NCBI RefSeq assembly: GCF_900141875.1
Contig: NZ_FQZE01000034.1
Coordinates: 1-41,777, forward strand
Reading direction: 5' to 3'
DNA: 41,777 nt
Origin: Tangfeifania diversioriginum
Lineage (GTDB): Bacteria; Bacteroidota; Bacteroidia; Bacteroidales; Prolixibacteraceae
The notes below the pieces were generated by a model. That model was not told the origin of the DNA and searched no databases. It saw only the letters and a program-made list of their open reading frames with translations. A program made the position numbers and the translations under genes. This document shows positions 25,890-34,991 of this stretch, piece after piece (the first letter of the stretch is position 1; each line of letters begins with the position of its first letter).

Positions 25890-26327
25890 CTAATCTTTTT
25901 CAAACAGATAATCGGATGATTTTAAATTCAGCTTCCCCGCATTTTCTTCTATCATTAATCCCAACATAGTAAATCCACCGCCACGTATCACAACATCACT
26001 TTTCATGCTCACTCCAAAGTTTTCGCTGCCAAGTTTTTTTTCAGCTTTCCAGGTCCAGGTAATAGGTATTTCATTCTTCCTGTTTTTCATCTCATAAACC
26101 ATGGTACCTGTTGAGTCCGCCTTCAACTGAAATGAAAGCACAGTTTGAGTCTCCTTCTCCTCATTTTTATCTTTAATCGTTTCGTAGGATTTCCCGGCAA
26201 TTTGCCAGCTCCCGACAACATCCTTACGATTTGCATCACTTTCACCCGAACTACCTGACATCATACAGGATGCAACAGTGACAGCTAAAATTACGATTAA
26301 CAATAATTGATTTTTCTTCATATTCAT
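25890..26327 (-). CDS. Small lipoprotein, lipocalin-like domain suspected
   Basis: 145-aa protein with signal and lipobox VTVASC (Cys about 21). The mature part begins VVGSWQIAGKSYE and has alternating beta strands (TQTVLSFQLKADSTGTMVYEM), a pattern seen in small lipocalin-like/DUF proteins of this phylum. No firm family. Between the Gfo/Idh/MocA gene (14 nt upstream) and the epimerase (32 nt downstream), so in the same unit. Function unknown. Confidence 0.78.
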   Translation of the reverse strand: MNMKKNQLLLIVILAVTVASCMMSGSSGESDANRKDVVGSWQIAGKSYETIKDKNEEKETQTVLSFQLKADSTGTMVYEMKNRKNEIPITWTWKAEKKLGSENFGVSMKSDVVIRGGGFTMLGLMIEENAGKLNLKSSDYLFEKD

Positions 26328-26341
26328 TCAGATTAATTTTA

Positions 26342-27346
26342 TTAAAAAAATAAGTTTTTATCGTGACCCGGGAAAAATATCCCGGCATCGATACGAACCC
26401 TGTCCAGCGTTTCCATCAGGTCGAGGCTCATTTGCCAGGGCATTCTGTCGCTTTCAATTTTACCGGCATCGAGGCAATCCATCACATGCGCAGCTTCGTA
26501 CTGGTAACCAAAACCTTCCTTGTGTTCCGACGGATAATTCACGGGCTCTTCACCTTTTTTCCAAACGGTAATATTTGTAGGCACAAACCATTTGGGATTT
26601 AAAACCAGGTAGCCGTTTTCGCACCAATACTCAGTTTGAGTGGGCGAAAAAGAAGCAAAGCTGGAAGTGAGGCTGGCCATTTGGCCATTTTTGTATTTGA
26701 ATATCATACTGATACTTTCTTCCGAACCAGTTGAAGCAAAATCGGCAAATGTTTTTATGATTTCAGGTTTCCCCAGCGAAGTAAGCGCCGCAAATACAGG
26801 ATATATTCCAATATCGAGCAGCGACCCGCCACCAAGATTCACGTTGTAAAGCCGCTTCTGAGGATCGAAAACTCCGTTGAATGCAAAATCGGAACGAACC
26901 GTTTTTAGCTTACCCAACTCACCGGATTTGATAATTTCCATTGCCTTTTTGAAACTCGGCTGAAACATGGTCCAGAATGCCTCCATTAAAAACGTGTTGT
27001 TTTTCTGTGCAACAGCAATAATTTCCGAGGCTTCATTCCGGTTCATTGCAAAAGCTTTTTCGCACAAAACGGCCTTTTGGTTTTCCAGGCATAGCAGGGC
27101 GTGCTCGCGGTGATGCGAGTGAGGCGTGGCCACATACACCACATCCACTTTCGGGTCGTTCACCATCTCTTCGTAACTCCCGTAAGCTTTTTCATATCCA
27201 AATTCGCCGGCAAAACCTTTTGCTTTTTGAAGGTTGCGCGAAGCAGCCGCGTAAAGATTTGCATTGGGCAGCAATTTTAAATCGTTACTAAACTTTTTGG
27301 CAATATGACCGCAGCCTAACACGGCCCAGTTGTAAGTTTTTTCCAT
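26342..27346 (-). CDS. Gfo/Idh/MocA family NAD(P)-dependent oxidoreductase
   Basis: 334-aa cytoplasmic dehydrogenase. Rossmann nucleotide-binding start NWAVLGCGHIAKKF, then VDVVYVATPHSHHREHALLCLENQKAVLCEKAFAMN, in which the family's EKP lysine is kept but Pro is replaced by Ala, as in dimeric dihydrodiol/xylose dehydrogenases. The catalytic GGGSLLDIGIYPV motif with Asp and Tyr follows. Its position between the phosphorylase and epimerase genes suggests oxidation or reduction of a sugar in the same pathway. It has its own strong promoter just upstream. Confidence 0.9.
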   Translation of the reverse strand: MEKTYNWAVLGCGHIAKKFSNDLKLLPNANLYAAASRNLQKAKGFAGEFGYEKAYGSYEEMVNDPKVDVVYVATPHSHHREHALLCLENQKAVLCEKAFAMNRNEASEIIAVAQKNNTFLMEAFWTMFQPSFKKAMEIIKSGELGKLKTVRSDFAFNGVFDPQKRLYNVNLGGGSLLDIGIYPVFAALTSLGKPEIIKTFADFASTGSEESISMIFKYKNGQMASLTSSFASFSPTQTEYWCENGYLVLNPKWFVPTNITVWKKGEEPVNYPSEHKEGFGYQYEAAHVMDCLDAGKIESDRMPWQMSLDLMETLDRVRIDAGIFFPGHDKNLFF

Positions 27347-27362
27347 AATTTTAATATTTCTC

Positions 27363-27392
27363 CAAAAGTACGAAGTGTTTCACGTTTTCCAA
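27363..27392 (-). promoter_or_regulatory. Internal promoter before the Gfo/Idh/MocA gene
   Basis: Minus strand: TTG, 19 nt, TACTTTTG, a full match to the Bacteroidota consensus. The ATG of the oxidoreductase follows 17 nt later, giving a very short leader. It would uncouple the downstream four genes from the transporter and phosphorylase. Confidence 0.75.
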
Positions 27393-27413
27393 TTTTTCTG
27401 AAACCAAAGGCTC

Positions 27414-27446
27414 AGTCATATCCTCACTTTGAGTGAGGGTATGACT
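27414..27446. terminator. 15-bp hairpin overlapping the GH130 stop codon
   Basis: AGTCATATCCTCACT, a TTG loop, then AGTGAGGGTATGACT: fifteen pairs with one G-U. The minus-strand stop codon of the phosphorylase gene lies in the stem. No U tract follows, so it may be an RNA-stability or processing element, or a weak terminator before the internal promoter. Confidence 0.5.
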
Positions 27447-28620
27447 TATTGCGATCTATTAATTCATTAATTTTCTTCACACTTTCGGCCGAACGCAATC
27501 CGTCTTCCGGAGTGTTCAGACAATAATCCACCAGCCGCTCGATGGTTGAAGTGGCCACGTGCATGCGCGTATCGGATGAACCGTAATAAATAAAAACCTC
27601 ATCTTTTTCGTTTCGAATCCAACCGTTGGCGAACAAAACGTTCGAAACATCGCCGATGCGCTCCTCCCCTTCCGGTGCCATAAAATACCCGCCGGGTCTC
27701 GCAATCACTTTCGACGGATCTTCCAGGCTTGCCACAAACATGTACAACACATACCGCAATCCAGCCGCACAGCTACGCACACCATGTGCCAGGTGCAGCC
27801 ATCCTTTTTCAGTTTTCAGCGGTGCCGGGCCCTGCCCGTTTTTCAGTTCTTTGATGCTGTGGTACACTTTCTCATCGATGATTTCTTCGTGCAGCGCTTC
27901 GGCTTTGGTGATGTCGTCAACCAGAGCCCAGCCAATGCCGCCACCGCCGCCCACTTCAATGAACCCATCCTGCGGGCGGGTGTAAAAAGCATATATACCA
28001 TCCACAAATTCGGGATGCAACACCAGGTTTCGCTGTTGTCCGTGGTGCGAAATGAAATCGGGCAGGCGTTCCCAGTTCACCAAATCTTTGGTGCGTGCAA
28101 TTCCGCCACTGGCGGTTGCCATGGAGGTGTCGCCCTTTGGTGCCGAAGAATCTTTCCGTTCGGCACAAAAAATACCGTAAATCCAGCCGTCTTCATGCTG
28201 AACTACCCGCATGTCGTACACATTTGTATCGGGTTCATCCGTTTCGGGTAGGACTATGGGGCGTTTCCAAAACCGCCAGTTGTCAATTCCATTCGGACTT
28301 TCAGCCACAGCAAAAAACGATTTGCGGTCCCAACCTTCCACGCGGGCTACAAGTAAATATTTCCCATCAAGATAAATGGCACCGCTGTTAAACGCTGCGT
28401 TAATTCCAATCCGTTGCATTAAAAACGGATTGGTTTCGTAATTTAAATTGAACCGCCACTCCAGCGGCGCATGTTCGCCGGTTAGTATCGGACGTTTATA
28501 GCGTGTATAAATTCCGTTATATGCCTTTTTTTGCGGTTTATTCTTTTTCGTCAGCAACTTCACATGCTGCTTTTTCAGTTTTTCCAGTTGCTTATTGAAC
28601 TCTTTTTTTGATGGGATCAT
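27424..28620 (-). CDS. GH130 4-O-beta-mannosyl-glucose phosphorylase
   Basis: 398-aa five-bladed beta-propeller phosphorylase. It should phosphorolyse mannosyl-beta-1,4-glucose to mannose 1-phosphate and glucose. The N-terminal lysine-rich helix (about 1-35), the blade with [20 protein letters not shown], and [18 protein letters not shown] carrying Asp131, the expected general acid, are typical of the GH130_1 mannosylglucose branch. WLHLAHGVR and the phosphate-site Arg/His residues are present. No signal peptide. It follows the symporter by 65 nt. Together with the epimerase this completes a mannobiose-degrading route like that of Bacteroides fragilis. Confidence 0.9.
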   Translation of the reverse strand: MIPSKKEFNKQLEKLKKQHVKLLTKKNKPQKKAYNGIYTRYKRPILTGEHAPLEWRFNLNYETNPFLMQRIGINAAFNSGAIYLDGKYLLVARVEGWDRKSFFAVAESPNGIDNWRFWKRPIVLPETDEPDTNVYDMRVVQHEDGWIYGIFCAERKDSSAPKGDTSMATASGGIARTKDLVNWERLPDFISHHGQQRNLVLHPEFVDGIYAFYTRPQDGFIEVGGGGGIGWALVDDITKAEALHEEIIDEKVYHSIKELKNGQGPAPLKTEKGWLHLAHGVRSCAAGLRYVLYMFVASLEDPSKVIARPGGYFMAPEGEERIGDVSNVLFANGWIRNEKDEVFIYYGSSDTRMHVATSTIERLVDYCLNTPEDGLRSAESVKKINELIDRNKSYPHSK

Positions 28621-28685
28621 ATTATTGCTTTTAATTTTTTAAACTTCGAAACCTGAACAACAAACCACAAACTTCGAACTACAAA

Positions 28686-30512
28686 CTACTTATCCGGCAG
28701 CCTGTCCCACCATGTTTTTTTGAGAATAAATCCGCAAATCAGCGTAATAATGATTGTTATCCAGATGGGCAGTGTCTCTTTCAATATGATATAAATAGGC
28801 AGCGCTACCAGCGCAGTTTGGGCGATAGTGCCCAGCAACACATTTAGCATATCGCGTTTGAAATTTTTATTGGGCACAAATGTGGGATCTTCGGCCATTA
28901 CTTTGCGTTTGATGGGGCCCCAAAATCCCCAGGGATTCACATTTTTGTAAAATCCCTTCAGGGTTTCTTCATCAGTTGGTTTGGTAAGAAATGTTCCGAG
29001 CAGCGCACCAACAATTGAAATGAGCAGCAGCCACGGGAAGTAGTATAAATCGAGCGTTTCAGAAAAAACATAGGGGAAAATCAGCGCCGGGATTAATCCG
29101 GTAACCATTCCCCAGAAATAGCCGTACCCGTTGAACCGCCACCAGTACCATTTCAGTACGTTGGAAACCACGTAACTACCGTAAAGCGCCGACACAATCC
29201 ACTGCAGTACGCTGTTGACATCCTGCGCAAAAACGCCGAAAATGATACTGACAATCACCACCAGAACGCCGGTAATGTAATTCATGTTGCGGGTTTCGAT
29301 ATTCGACGCATCGGGTTTGATGTAGCGCAGGTAAATATCGTTTACAAGGTATGCCTGGGCTGCATTGAGTGTTCCGGCAAAAGTGGAGTTAAATGCCGCC
29401 AGCAACCCGGCCAGCAGCAATCCCATAAAACCGATGGGCACAAATTCTGAAATGGCCGACGGTAAAATCTGTTCGAAATCAATTTGGCCGGCCACCATCA
29501 GGTTCAGCCGATCGTAATACAGCAGCCCGAGAATGGCAAAACCTGCAATCATAAAATAGCGAATGGGCATCAGCACGACTGAAACAAATCCGCTCATTTT
29601 AGCGGCTTCTTTGGGCGATTTTGTGGAAAGAATTTTCTGCATATCGTAGGTTGGCGCCGGTCCGGCCAACGAAACCAGGACACCTTTGAAAACCATCATC
29701 ATAAAAAAGATGGAAAAGAGCGAATAGCCGTCGCTGGCAATTTTGGCATTCACTTCATCGATGGTTCCGCGCCAGTCGAGGTCGAGCTCCCGGCCGAAAA
29801 AGGGCGAGTGCCAGCCATCGGGTACTTGCAGTGTTTCCACCGCCATGGCTTTCATGGCGAGGATGCCGATCAAAATAGCAGAAATGGTCATGATAACATA
29901 CTGCAGCACATCGGCCCACACGATGCTGGACATTCCGCCCAACACCGCGTAAAACACGGCAAACAGCGTAAAGGCAATTCCGTAAATATGGGGTACGTAT
30001 TCCAGCGGAACTTCAAACGGAATGTAGGGTGCCACCACATCCCACGGGATAAAAATCATGACAAATTTCCCCAGCCCGATAAACCCGTAGGCGAGGTAGC
30101 CGAGACACATAATGAGTGCAAACACCACCACCACCCCGTGCGAGAGGTTACTGTCGCGCCGGCGGCCAAAGCGGGTGTTTATCCATTCGGCACCGGTAGT
30201 TACTTTCGAGCGGCGCAGCCAGATACTCAGAAACACCATCAGAAAAATCTGGTTAAAAACCGGCCAGAGCCAGGGAATCCAAATACTTTTCAGCCCGTAA
30301 ACAAACAGCAGCGTTACCAGCCACATGGTGCCAGAAATATCGAACATACCCGATGCGTTGGAAAGGCCGAGCATGTACCAGGGCAGTTTGTTTCCGCCCA
30401 GCAGGTAGTTGGCTTTGCTTTTCTGGGCTACTTTTTTAAGAATGAGGCCAATAAAAACGGTGGCAAGGAGGTAGGCAAAAATTATGACAATGTCGATAAT
30501 CGTGAGTTTCAT
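28686..30512 (-). CDS. Sodium:solute symporter (SSS family), probable sugar importer
   Basis: 608-aa inner-membrane transporter with about fourteen helices, at the longer SGLT-like end of the SSS family. Features: N-terminal TIIDIVIIFAYLLATVFIGL, the GGNKLPWYMLGLSNASGMFDISG segment, the AVLGGMSSIVWADVLQYV motif, and LLAGLLAAFNSTFAGTLNAAQAYLVND forming the sodium-site helix. First gene of the cluster; the disaccharide (mannobiose or mannosylglucose) is the natural substrate guess from the downstream enzymes. No canonical promoter was found, only a weak TTG-N18-TATTTTTA. Confidence 0.9.
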   Translation of the reverse strand: MKLTIIDIVIIFAYLLATVFIGLILKKVAQKSKANYLLGGNKLPWYMLGLSNASGMFDISGTMWLVTLLFVYGLKSIWIPWLWPVFNQIFLMVFLSIWLRRSKVTTGAEWINTRFGRRRDSNLSHGVVVVFALIMCLGYLAYGFIGLGKFVMIFIPWDVVAPYIPFEVPLEYVPHIYGIAFTLFAVFYAVLGGMSSIVWADVLQYVIMTISAILIGILAMKAMAVETLQVPDGWHSPFFGRELDLDWRGTIDEVNAKIASDGYSLFSIFFMMMVFKGVLVSLAGPAPTYDMQKILSTKSPKEAAKMSGFVSVVLMPIRYFMIAGFAILGLLYYDRLNLMVAGQIDFEQILPSAISEFVPIGFMGLLLAGLLAAFNSTFAGTLNAAQAYLVNDIYLRYIKPDASNIETRNMNYITGVLVVIVSIIFGVFAQDVNSVLQWIVSALYGSYVVSNVLKWYWWRFNGYGYFWGMVTGLIPALIFPYVFSETLDLYYFPWLLLISIVGALLGTFLTKPTDEETLKGFYKNVNPWGFWGPIKRKVMAEDPTFVPNKNFKRDMLNVLLGTIAQTALVALPIYIILKETLPIWITIIITLICGFILKKTWWDRLPDK

Positions 30513-30637
30513 TTCCGGGTCTGTTAGTTATTGGTTTATAATCAAGATTGCAATAAAAATATAGTTTTTGTCAAAAATACAATTTTACATCAAATTTCCA
30601 CATAGCTAACCATTATTTGGATTAAACAGATTTTCAG

Positions 30638-32122
30638 TTACCGAGCAGCATTCTTCAGTAACTCTTCAAAGGTTTCCGGTTTGGCCAGAATTTTCCGGTT
30701 TGCATCGATTAAAAACATAGTGGGCGTGGCAAATACATTGTAGTCTTCTGTAACTTTCCCGTCCCACATTTTAAGATCCGAAAGGTTATAAAACTCTTCG
30801 AACCCTGCTGTAGTAACTGCATTTTTCCACTCTTTTTCAGAAGTATCGAGCGAAATGGCTATAATTTCAAAATTGCCGGGGTTAAATTGCCGGAACCAGG
30901 TTTTAACTCGGGGCAGCAATTCAACACAGTGGGGGCACCAACTGGCCCAAAAAATAATAAGGTTGCGGCTTTCCTGCACATGCGAGAAAGTCAGCGGCTG
31001 GCCTTTAATATTGTCCATTGTAAAATCGGGGACAAAAGTTCCGGGCTTCATTTTCTGGTATTCCAGCTTGCGCTCAAGTGTGGTTTTTTCGTCGGTCTGA
31101 CAAATATTATCGCTGTAATTTTCCGCAATGTAGGTCAATACATTTTCCATGCCCAGTCCTTCAAAACCATTCACCAAATAATTTAAAATGAATTCTGCTA
31201 CTCTTTCATTTCCTTTTTGAGCACTGGCCATTATCCTATCAACTGCTTCAATATAAGCCCCTTCTCTTTGTTCTTGATTGTAGCCAGGCTGGTTATAACT
31301 TACCAGGAACTCAAAAACCTTATCGGTTAAAACCGGGGAATTAATCAGCGATTCATCTGAAAAATCAATGTAGCTGAAATACTCCTGCTGAACCGAATTC
31401 TTCCGTTCTCCTGCATTCAGATACCCGTCGCGGAAAGGTTGCCTGAAGGATTGAATGAGCCGTGCAGTAAAAAGGTTTTGGTTTTCTTTTACCGTATTTT
31501 CCACAAACATATTGCGCTCCATTTGCAGTTGATTGAACGCATTGGCTTTTTGATCGGCCTGCTGTTCCAACTCCTGCAAGTTTGTGGTATTCCCTCCTGA
31601 TGATCTGGCTTCAACAACCCTCGACTTGTAATAATCCACTTCCTTTTCCAGCAATTCCATCTCTTCTGTCAGCAATTGTTCTTTCTGCAAAAAATCAAAC
31701 CACACGCGGTTTTCTACCGATTCGTGAACCTGCAGGCTGTCCAGCGGGGCTTTAAAATCAGTTTCTAAAACAATATTTTCTTTATTGAAAATAAAATCGA
31801 GTTGCTGCGGCGGTTCGTTCATTACTTTTGCGTAAGTGGTTTGGCCGAGCATGAGCCTGTAAACCCCTCTTACGGCATTGTCAGAAAAATGAAAATGAAA
31901 GTTCTTCAATGCAGGTTCAGCTACTGAAGAAGGATCCCGTAATACAGGCTGCGCTTTCAGCGTGTCGAGCGGCAGAAAATTATCACCCCTTAAAGTGCCC
32001 AGAACAGCAGGGGCAGCGGGTTGATTTTTCACAATTACCTGCAATGTAAAAGGCTGGGGTGCAGCTGAGCCACAAAACAAAACTAACGATGTTGCAATCA
32101 AAAAAAACACCTGTTTTATCAT
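30638..32122 (-). CDS. TlpA-like periplasmic thiol-disulfide oxidoreductase
   Basis: About 494-aa exported protein. The N-terminal domain (about 20-130) resembles the DUF4369-type beta domain found before TlpA modules, a long helical, Gln/Glu-rich middle follows (150-345), and the C-terminal AhpC/TlpA thioredoxin domain has WASWCPHC (about residues 394-399) and the cis-Pro loop FATPTMFLID. A TTG start eight codons upstream is possible, but this ATG gives a proper signal peptide (MIKQVFFLIATSLVLFC). A consensus promoter lies about 35 nt upstream. Likely keeps exported thiols reduced. Confidence 0.88.
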   Translation of the reverse strand: MIKQVFFLIATSLVLFCGSAAPQPFTLQVIVKNQPAAPAVLGTLRGDNFLPLDTLKAQPVLRDPSSVAEPALKNFHFHFSDNAVRGVYRLMLGQTTYAKVMNEPPQQLDFIFNKENIVLETDFKAPLDSLQVHESVENRVWFDFLQKEQLLTEEMELLEKEVDYYKSRVVEARSSGGNTTNLQELEQQADQKANAFNQLQMERNMFVENTVKENQNLFTARLIQSFRQPFRDGYLNAGERKNSVQQEYFSYIDFSDESLINSPVLTDKVFEFLVSYNQPGYNQEQREGAYIEAVDRIMASAQKGNERVAEFILNYLVNGFEGLGMENVLTYIAENYSDNICQTDEKTTLERKLEYQKMKPGTFVPDFTMDNIKGQPLTFSHVQESRNLIIFWASWCPHCVELLPRVKTWFRQFNPGNFEIIAISLDTSEKEWKNAVTTAGFEEFYNLSDLKMWDGKVTEDYNVFATPTMFLIDANRKILAKPETFEELLKNAAR

Positions 32123-32158
32123 ATAATGGATACTTTTTGATCTCAAAGATTTAACCGA

Positions 32159-32188
32159 TCAAAAGTAGTAACTTTTAGAAAATCTACA
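32159..32188 (-). promoter_or_regulatory. Bacteroidota promoter of the TlpA-like gene
   Basis: Minus strand: TTG, 19 nt (TAGATTTTCTAAAAGTTAC), TACTTTTG. Perfect consensus match; positions are good to about one base. Confidence 0.72.
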
Positions 32189-32330
32189 ACATAGCAAAAA
32201 GTGGCTTTCCCCGTGGTTTCTGGTTTCAGAACCGGTAAAAATGGCACAAATTGAATTGGGATTGTGTACAAAATTTTAGGCAATTTACCCGGAAATCTGC
32301 TTTTAAGTATCACTTTTGTTCATGCATTTA

Positions 32331-32361
32331 TTGAAACGGAGCGCTTGATAATTTATTTTTG
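32331..32361 (+). promoter_or_regulatory. Candidate promoter of the Tat-exported oxidoreductase operon
   Basis: TTG, 20 nt, TATTTTTG on the plus strand. It would give a leader of about 130 nt before the ATG. The remainder of the 350-nt gap holds nothing else I recognise. Confidence 0.5.
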
Positions 32362-32496
32362 GTCTAACCAGTTCAATTCACTAAACAAGCTAATGAGAAT
32401 TGAATAAAAATTTTAATTTTGCTTTGATGTCTGAAAGACCAAAAACCGTTGAGTTTAATATTCTAAAATAATAGTAAATCAGTAAAACTTTTCATT

Positions 32497-33801
32497 ATGA
32501 ACAAGATGAACCGAAGAAACTTTATTGGAAAAGCAGCTGCCGGCGCAGCAGCAGTAACCATTATTCCACGACATGTAATGGGCGGGAAAGGATTTGTTGC
32601 TGCCAACGATCGTATTAACCTGGGATTCATTGGAACCGGGAAACAAGTTTACACGCTGCTCAATGGTATTGGCGGCTGCAAAGAAACAGCCGTTGTTGCT
32701 GCCTGCGACGTTTTTGACAGCAAGCTGAACAAATTCATCGAATCGGCCAACAAAAAAAATACAGACAAAGGGCTGAACGCAAAAGTTGACAGCTACCACT
32801 TCTATCGCGAGCTGTTGGAACGCAGCGATGTGGATGCCGTTGTAATTGTCACTCCCGACCACTGGCACGCACAAATTGCTGTTGATGCCGCCAAAGCAGG
32901 AAAAGATATCTACTGCGAAAAACCACTGGCACTTACAGTTGCCGAAGGCCGTGCCATGGTAAACGCCACCCGCAAATACGACCGCGTGTTCCAAACCGGC
33001 AACATGCAGCGCTCATGGCGCGATTTCCGCCATGCTGTTGAGTTAGTTCGCAACGGTTATATTGGTGAAATTAAAGAAGTTAACGTGAGTGTTGGCGAAC
33101 CGGTAAAACAATGCGATTTGCCCACACAACCGGTTCCCGAGGGGCTGGATTGGAACGAATGGGTTGGCCCGTCGCTTTACCGGGGTTACCACGAAGATTT
33201 AGCGCCAGTGAGCACCGACGGCCCGTGGGCATGGTGGCGTGGCTACCGGAATTTTGGCGGCGGCCTGATTACCGACTGGGGTGCCCACATGTTTGATATT
33301 GCCCAGTGGGCACTTGGCATGGACGAATCGGGTCCCGTGCAATTTTTACCTCCTGCCGACCCGACACAGGACAACGGACTTACAATGGTTTATGAAAATG
33401 GTGTAAGAATGAACCACAAACAATGGGGCGGCGAGGGTGATTACAATGCAGTGCAGTTTATTGGCACAGAAGGACGAATTGAAGTAAGCCGCAGCTTTTT
33501 ACGCACTTTCCCCAACGAAAACCTTGCAAAAGCGGAATTAAAAGATACCGATGAACGGGTTTATTTCAGCGATAATCACTACCAGGACTGGGTGGATGCC
33601 ATAAAAAACCGCACCAAGCCTGTTTCGGATGTGGAAACCGGGCACCGCACCGCTTCGGTTTGTAACGTTACCAACATTGCTTATGAACTTGGGCGTCCGC
33701 TATTGTGGAACCCTGAAAAAGAGAAGTTTGTTGGCGACGACTATGCTAACCTTATGGTAGGCCGTCCATATCGTGGAAAATGGGATTACACTGATTTTTA
33801 A
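32497..33801 (+). CDS. Tat-exported Gfo/Idh/MocA family protein
   Basis: 434-aa oxidoreductase-fold protein with a twin-arginine signal (NRRNFIGKAAAGAAAVTII), so it is exported folded with its bound NAD(P). Rossmann start INLGFIGTGKQVYTLL, then VVIVTPDHWHAQIAVDAAKAGKDIYCEKPLALTV with the EKP motif intact, and GGLITDWGAHMFDIAQWALG. Exported members include GH109-type NAD-dependent glycosidases and enzymes for 3-keto-sugars; which applies is not visible. The C45-type hydrolase starts 3 nt after its stop. Well conserved, complete. Confidence 0.92.
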   Translation: MNKMNRRNFIGKAAAGAAAVTIIPRHVMGGKGFVAANDRINLGFIGTGKQVYTLLNGIGGCKETAVVAACDVFDSKLNKFIESANKKNTDKGLNAKVDSYHFYRELLERSDVDAVVIVTPDHWHAQIAVDAAKAGKDIYCEKPLALTVAEGRAMVNATRKYDRVFQTGNMQRSWRDFRHAVELVRNGYIGEIKEVNVSVGEPVKQCDLPTQPVPEGLDWNEWVGPSLYRGYHEDLAPVSTDGPWAWWRGYRNFGGGLITDWGAHMFDIAQWALGMDESGPVQFLPPADPTQDNGLTMVYENGVRMNHKQWGGEGDYNAVQFIGTEGRIEVSRSFLRTFPNENLAKAELKDTDERVYFSDNHYQDWVDAIKNRTKPVSDVETGHRTASVCNVTNIAYELGRPLLWNPEKEKFVGDDYANLMVGRPYRGKWDYTDF

Positions 33802-33804
33802 AAA

Positions 33805-34977
33805 ATGAAATTGAAAATATTAACCCTGAAGGTTTTAACTACTTTCAGGGTTAGTTTACTTTTCTGTACCCTTACATTTATATTGCTTTCAGGATGTAGT
33901 ACATACAAAGCATTTAACACTGTTTTTAACGAAAACTGGGATAACGAATTTCCCAATAAAGGAGGGACACCACGGCTGAAATATTATGAAGGGATACCTG
34001 TAATTCATCTTTACGGGGGGCCGCAGGAAATGGGAAGGCAATATGGTTCAATCCTTCAAAAACAACTTAACGCCCTGGCTTATATAAGCGAAAAATTCTT
34101 TCCTGAAAAAACGCTTAACAGCTATTTCGAGAAAGCCACTAAACTAAAAGAACAACTTCCCCCTGAAACGGTTGCCTTTATTACAGGAATGGCAGAAAAC
34201 TCGGGAGTGGAATACCTCAAACTACTGGCCCTCAATACAGTTCCAAAAGCAACGTGCAGTGTGTTGGCTGTATGGGGAGATGCCACCAATGACGGACAAT
34301 TACTAATGGGAAGAAACGCGGACTACAATTTCAAAAAAATTAATAAAGCACTGGGCCTGACAGTGGTAAAACATCCCCACCATGGTTATGCCACTGTTGC
34401 TTCCTCTTTTCTTGGATTGGCCGGCACATTCACCGGAATTAATGAAAAAGGCGTATGCTACGGCAACATGCTTGTTTACAACGGTTTTGAAGACGAAGAC
34501 AAATTTGACGGCCTGCCCGTGCAGCTTGCAATGCAATATGCAGCTGAAAAAGCCGGCTCAGCAGACGAAATGATAAAAATTTTAACGGAACAGCAACACC
34601 TAGTGCCGGTAAATGTAATGTGTGCCGACAGTACCGAAGCTCTGCTTGCCGAATTGGGGCAACAAAACTTTGCCATTAGAAAAGGCAGCAAAGGAGTTTT
34701 AGCAGCATCCAACTATTTCTACTCCCCCGGGATGTTTGAAGAAACAGTGACTGACAAACGGTTCTCTCAGTTAATGCTTGAAGCCCGTGATAACTACGGG
34801 ACATTTAATTTTGGCAACCTGAAAAAAGCCATGCATGCAGCCCGTAAACCCAGAGAAAACCTTCAGTGCATCCTGTTCGAACCTGCCAAAATGCAGATAC
34901 ATGTCAGCATGAATCGGGTTCCGGCAACAAAAGGGCCGTTTATTCCTTTAGATGTTAAAAAACTGCTCAGCGAATAA
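33805..34977 (+). CDS. C45-type Ntn hydrolase/acyltransferase, lipoprotein
   Basis: 390-aa protein with a signal peptide and lipobox LLSGC. An N-terminal helix carries GGPQEMGRQYGSIL, typical of the acyl-CoA:6-APA acyltransferase (C45)/choloylglycine-hydrolase relatives. The putative autocatalytic cut is at KATC with Cys becoming the N-terminal nucleophile (CSVLAVWGDATNDGQLLMGRN). It hydrolyses or transfers an amide or peptide bond; substrate unknown. Co-transcribed with the Tat-exported oxidoreductase. Convergent with the GntR-type regulator. Confidence 0.86.
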   Translation: MKLKILTLKVLTTFRVSLLFCTLTFILLSGCSTYKAFNTVFNENWDNEFPNKGGTPRLKYYEGIPVIHLYGGPQEMGRQYGSILQKQLNALAYISEKFFPEKTLNSYFEKATKLKEQLPPETVAFITGMAENSGVEYLKLLALNTVPKATCSVLAVWGDATNDGQLLMGRNADYNFKKINKALGLTVVKHPHHGYATVASSFLGLAGTFTGINEKGVCYGNMLVYNGFEDEDKFDGLPVQLAMQYAAEKAGSADEMIKILTEQQHLVPVNVMCADSTEALLAELGQQNFAIRKGSKGVLAASNYFYSPGMFEETVTDKRFSQLMLEARDNYGTFNFGNLKKAMHAARKPRENLQCILFEPAKMQIHVSMNRVPATKGPFIPLDVKKLLSE

Positions 34978-34991
34978 CAAAACACACAGTG

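Noticed and set aside
24649-30512. A canonical polysaccharide utilisation locus.
   Set aside because: No SusC/SusD pair, no endo-acting glycoside hydrolase and no hybrid two-component or ECF regulator in the window.
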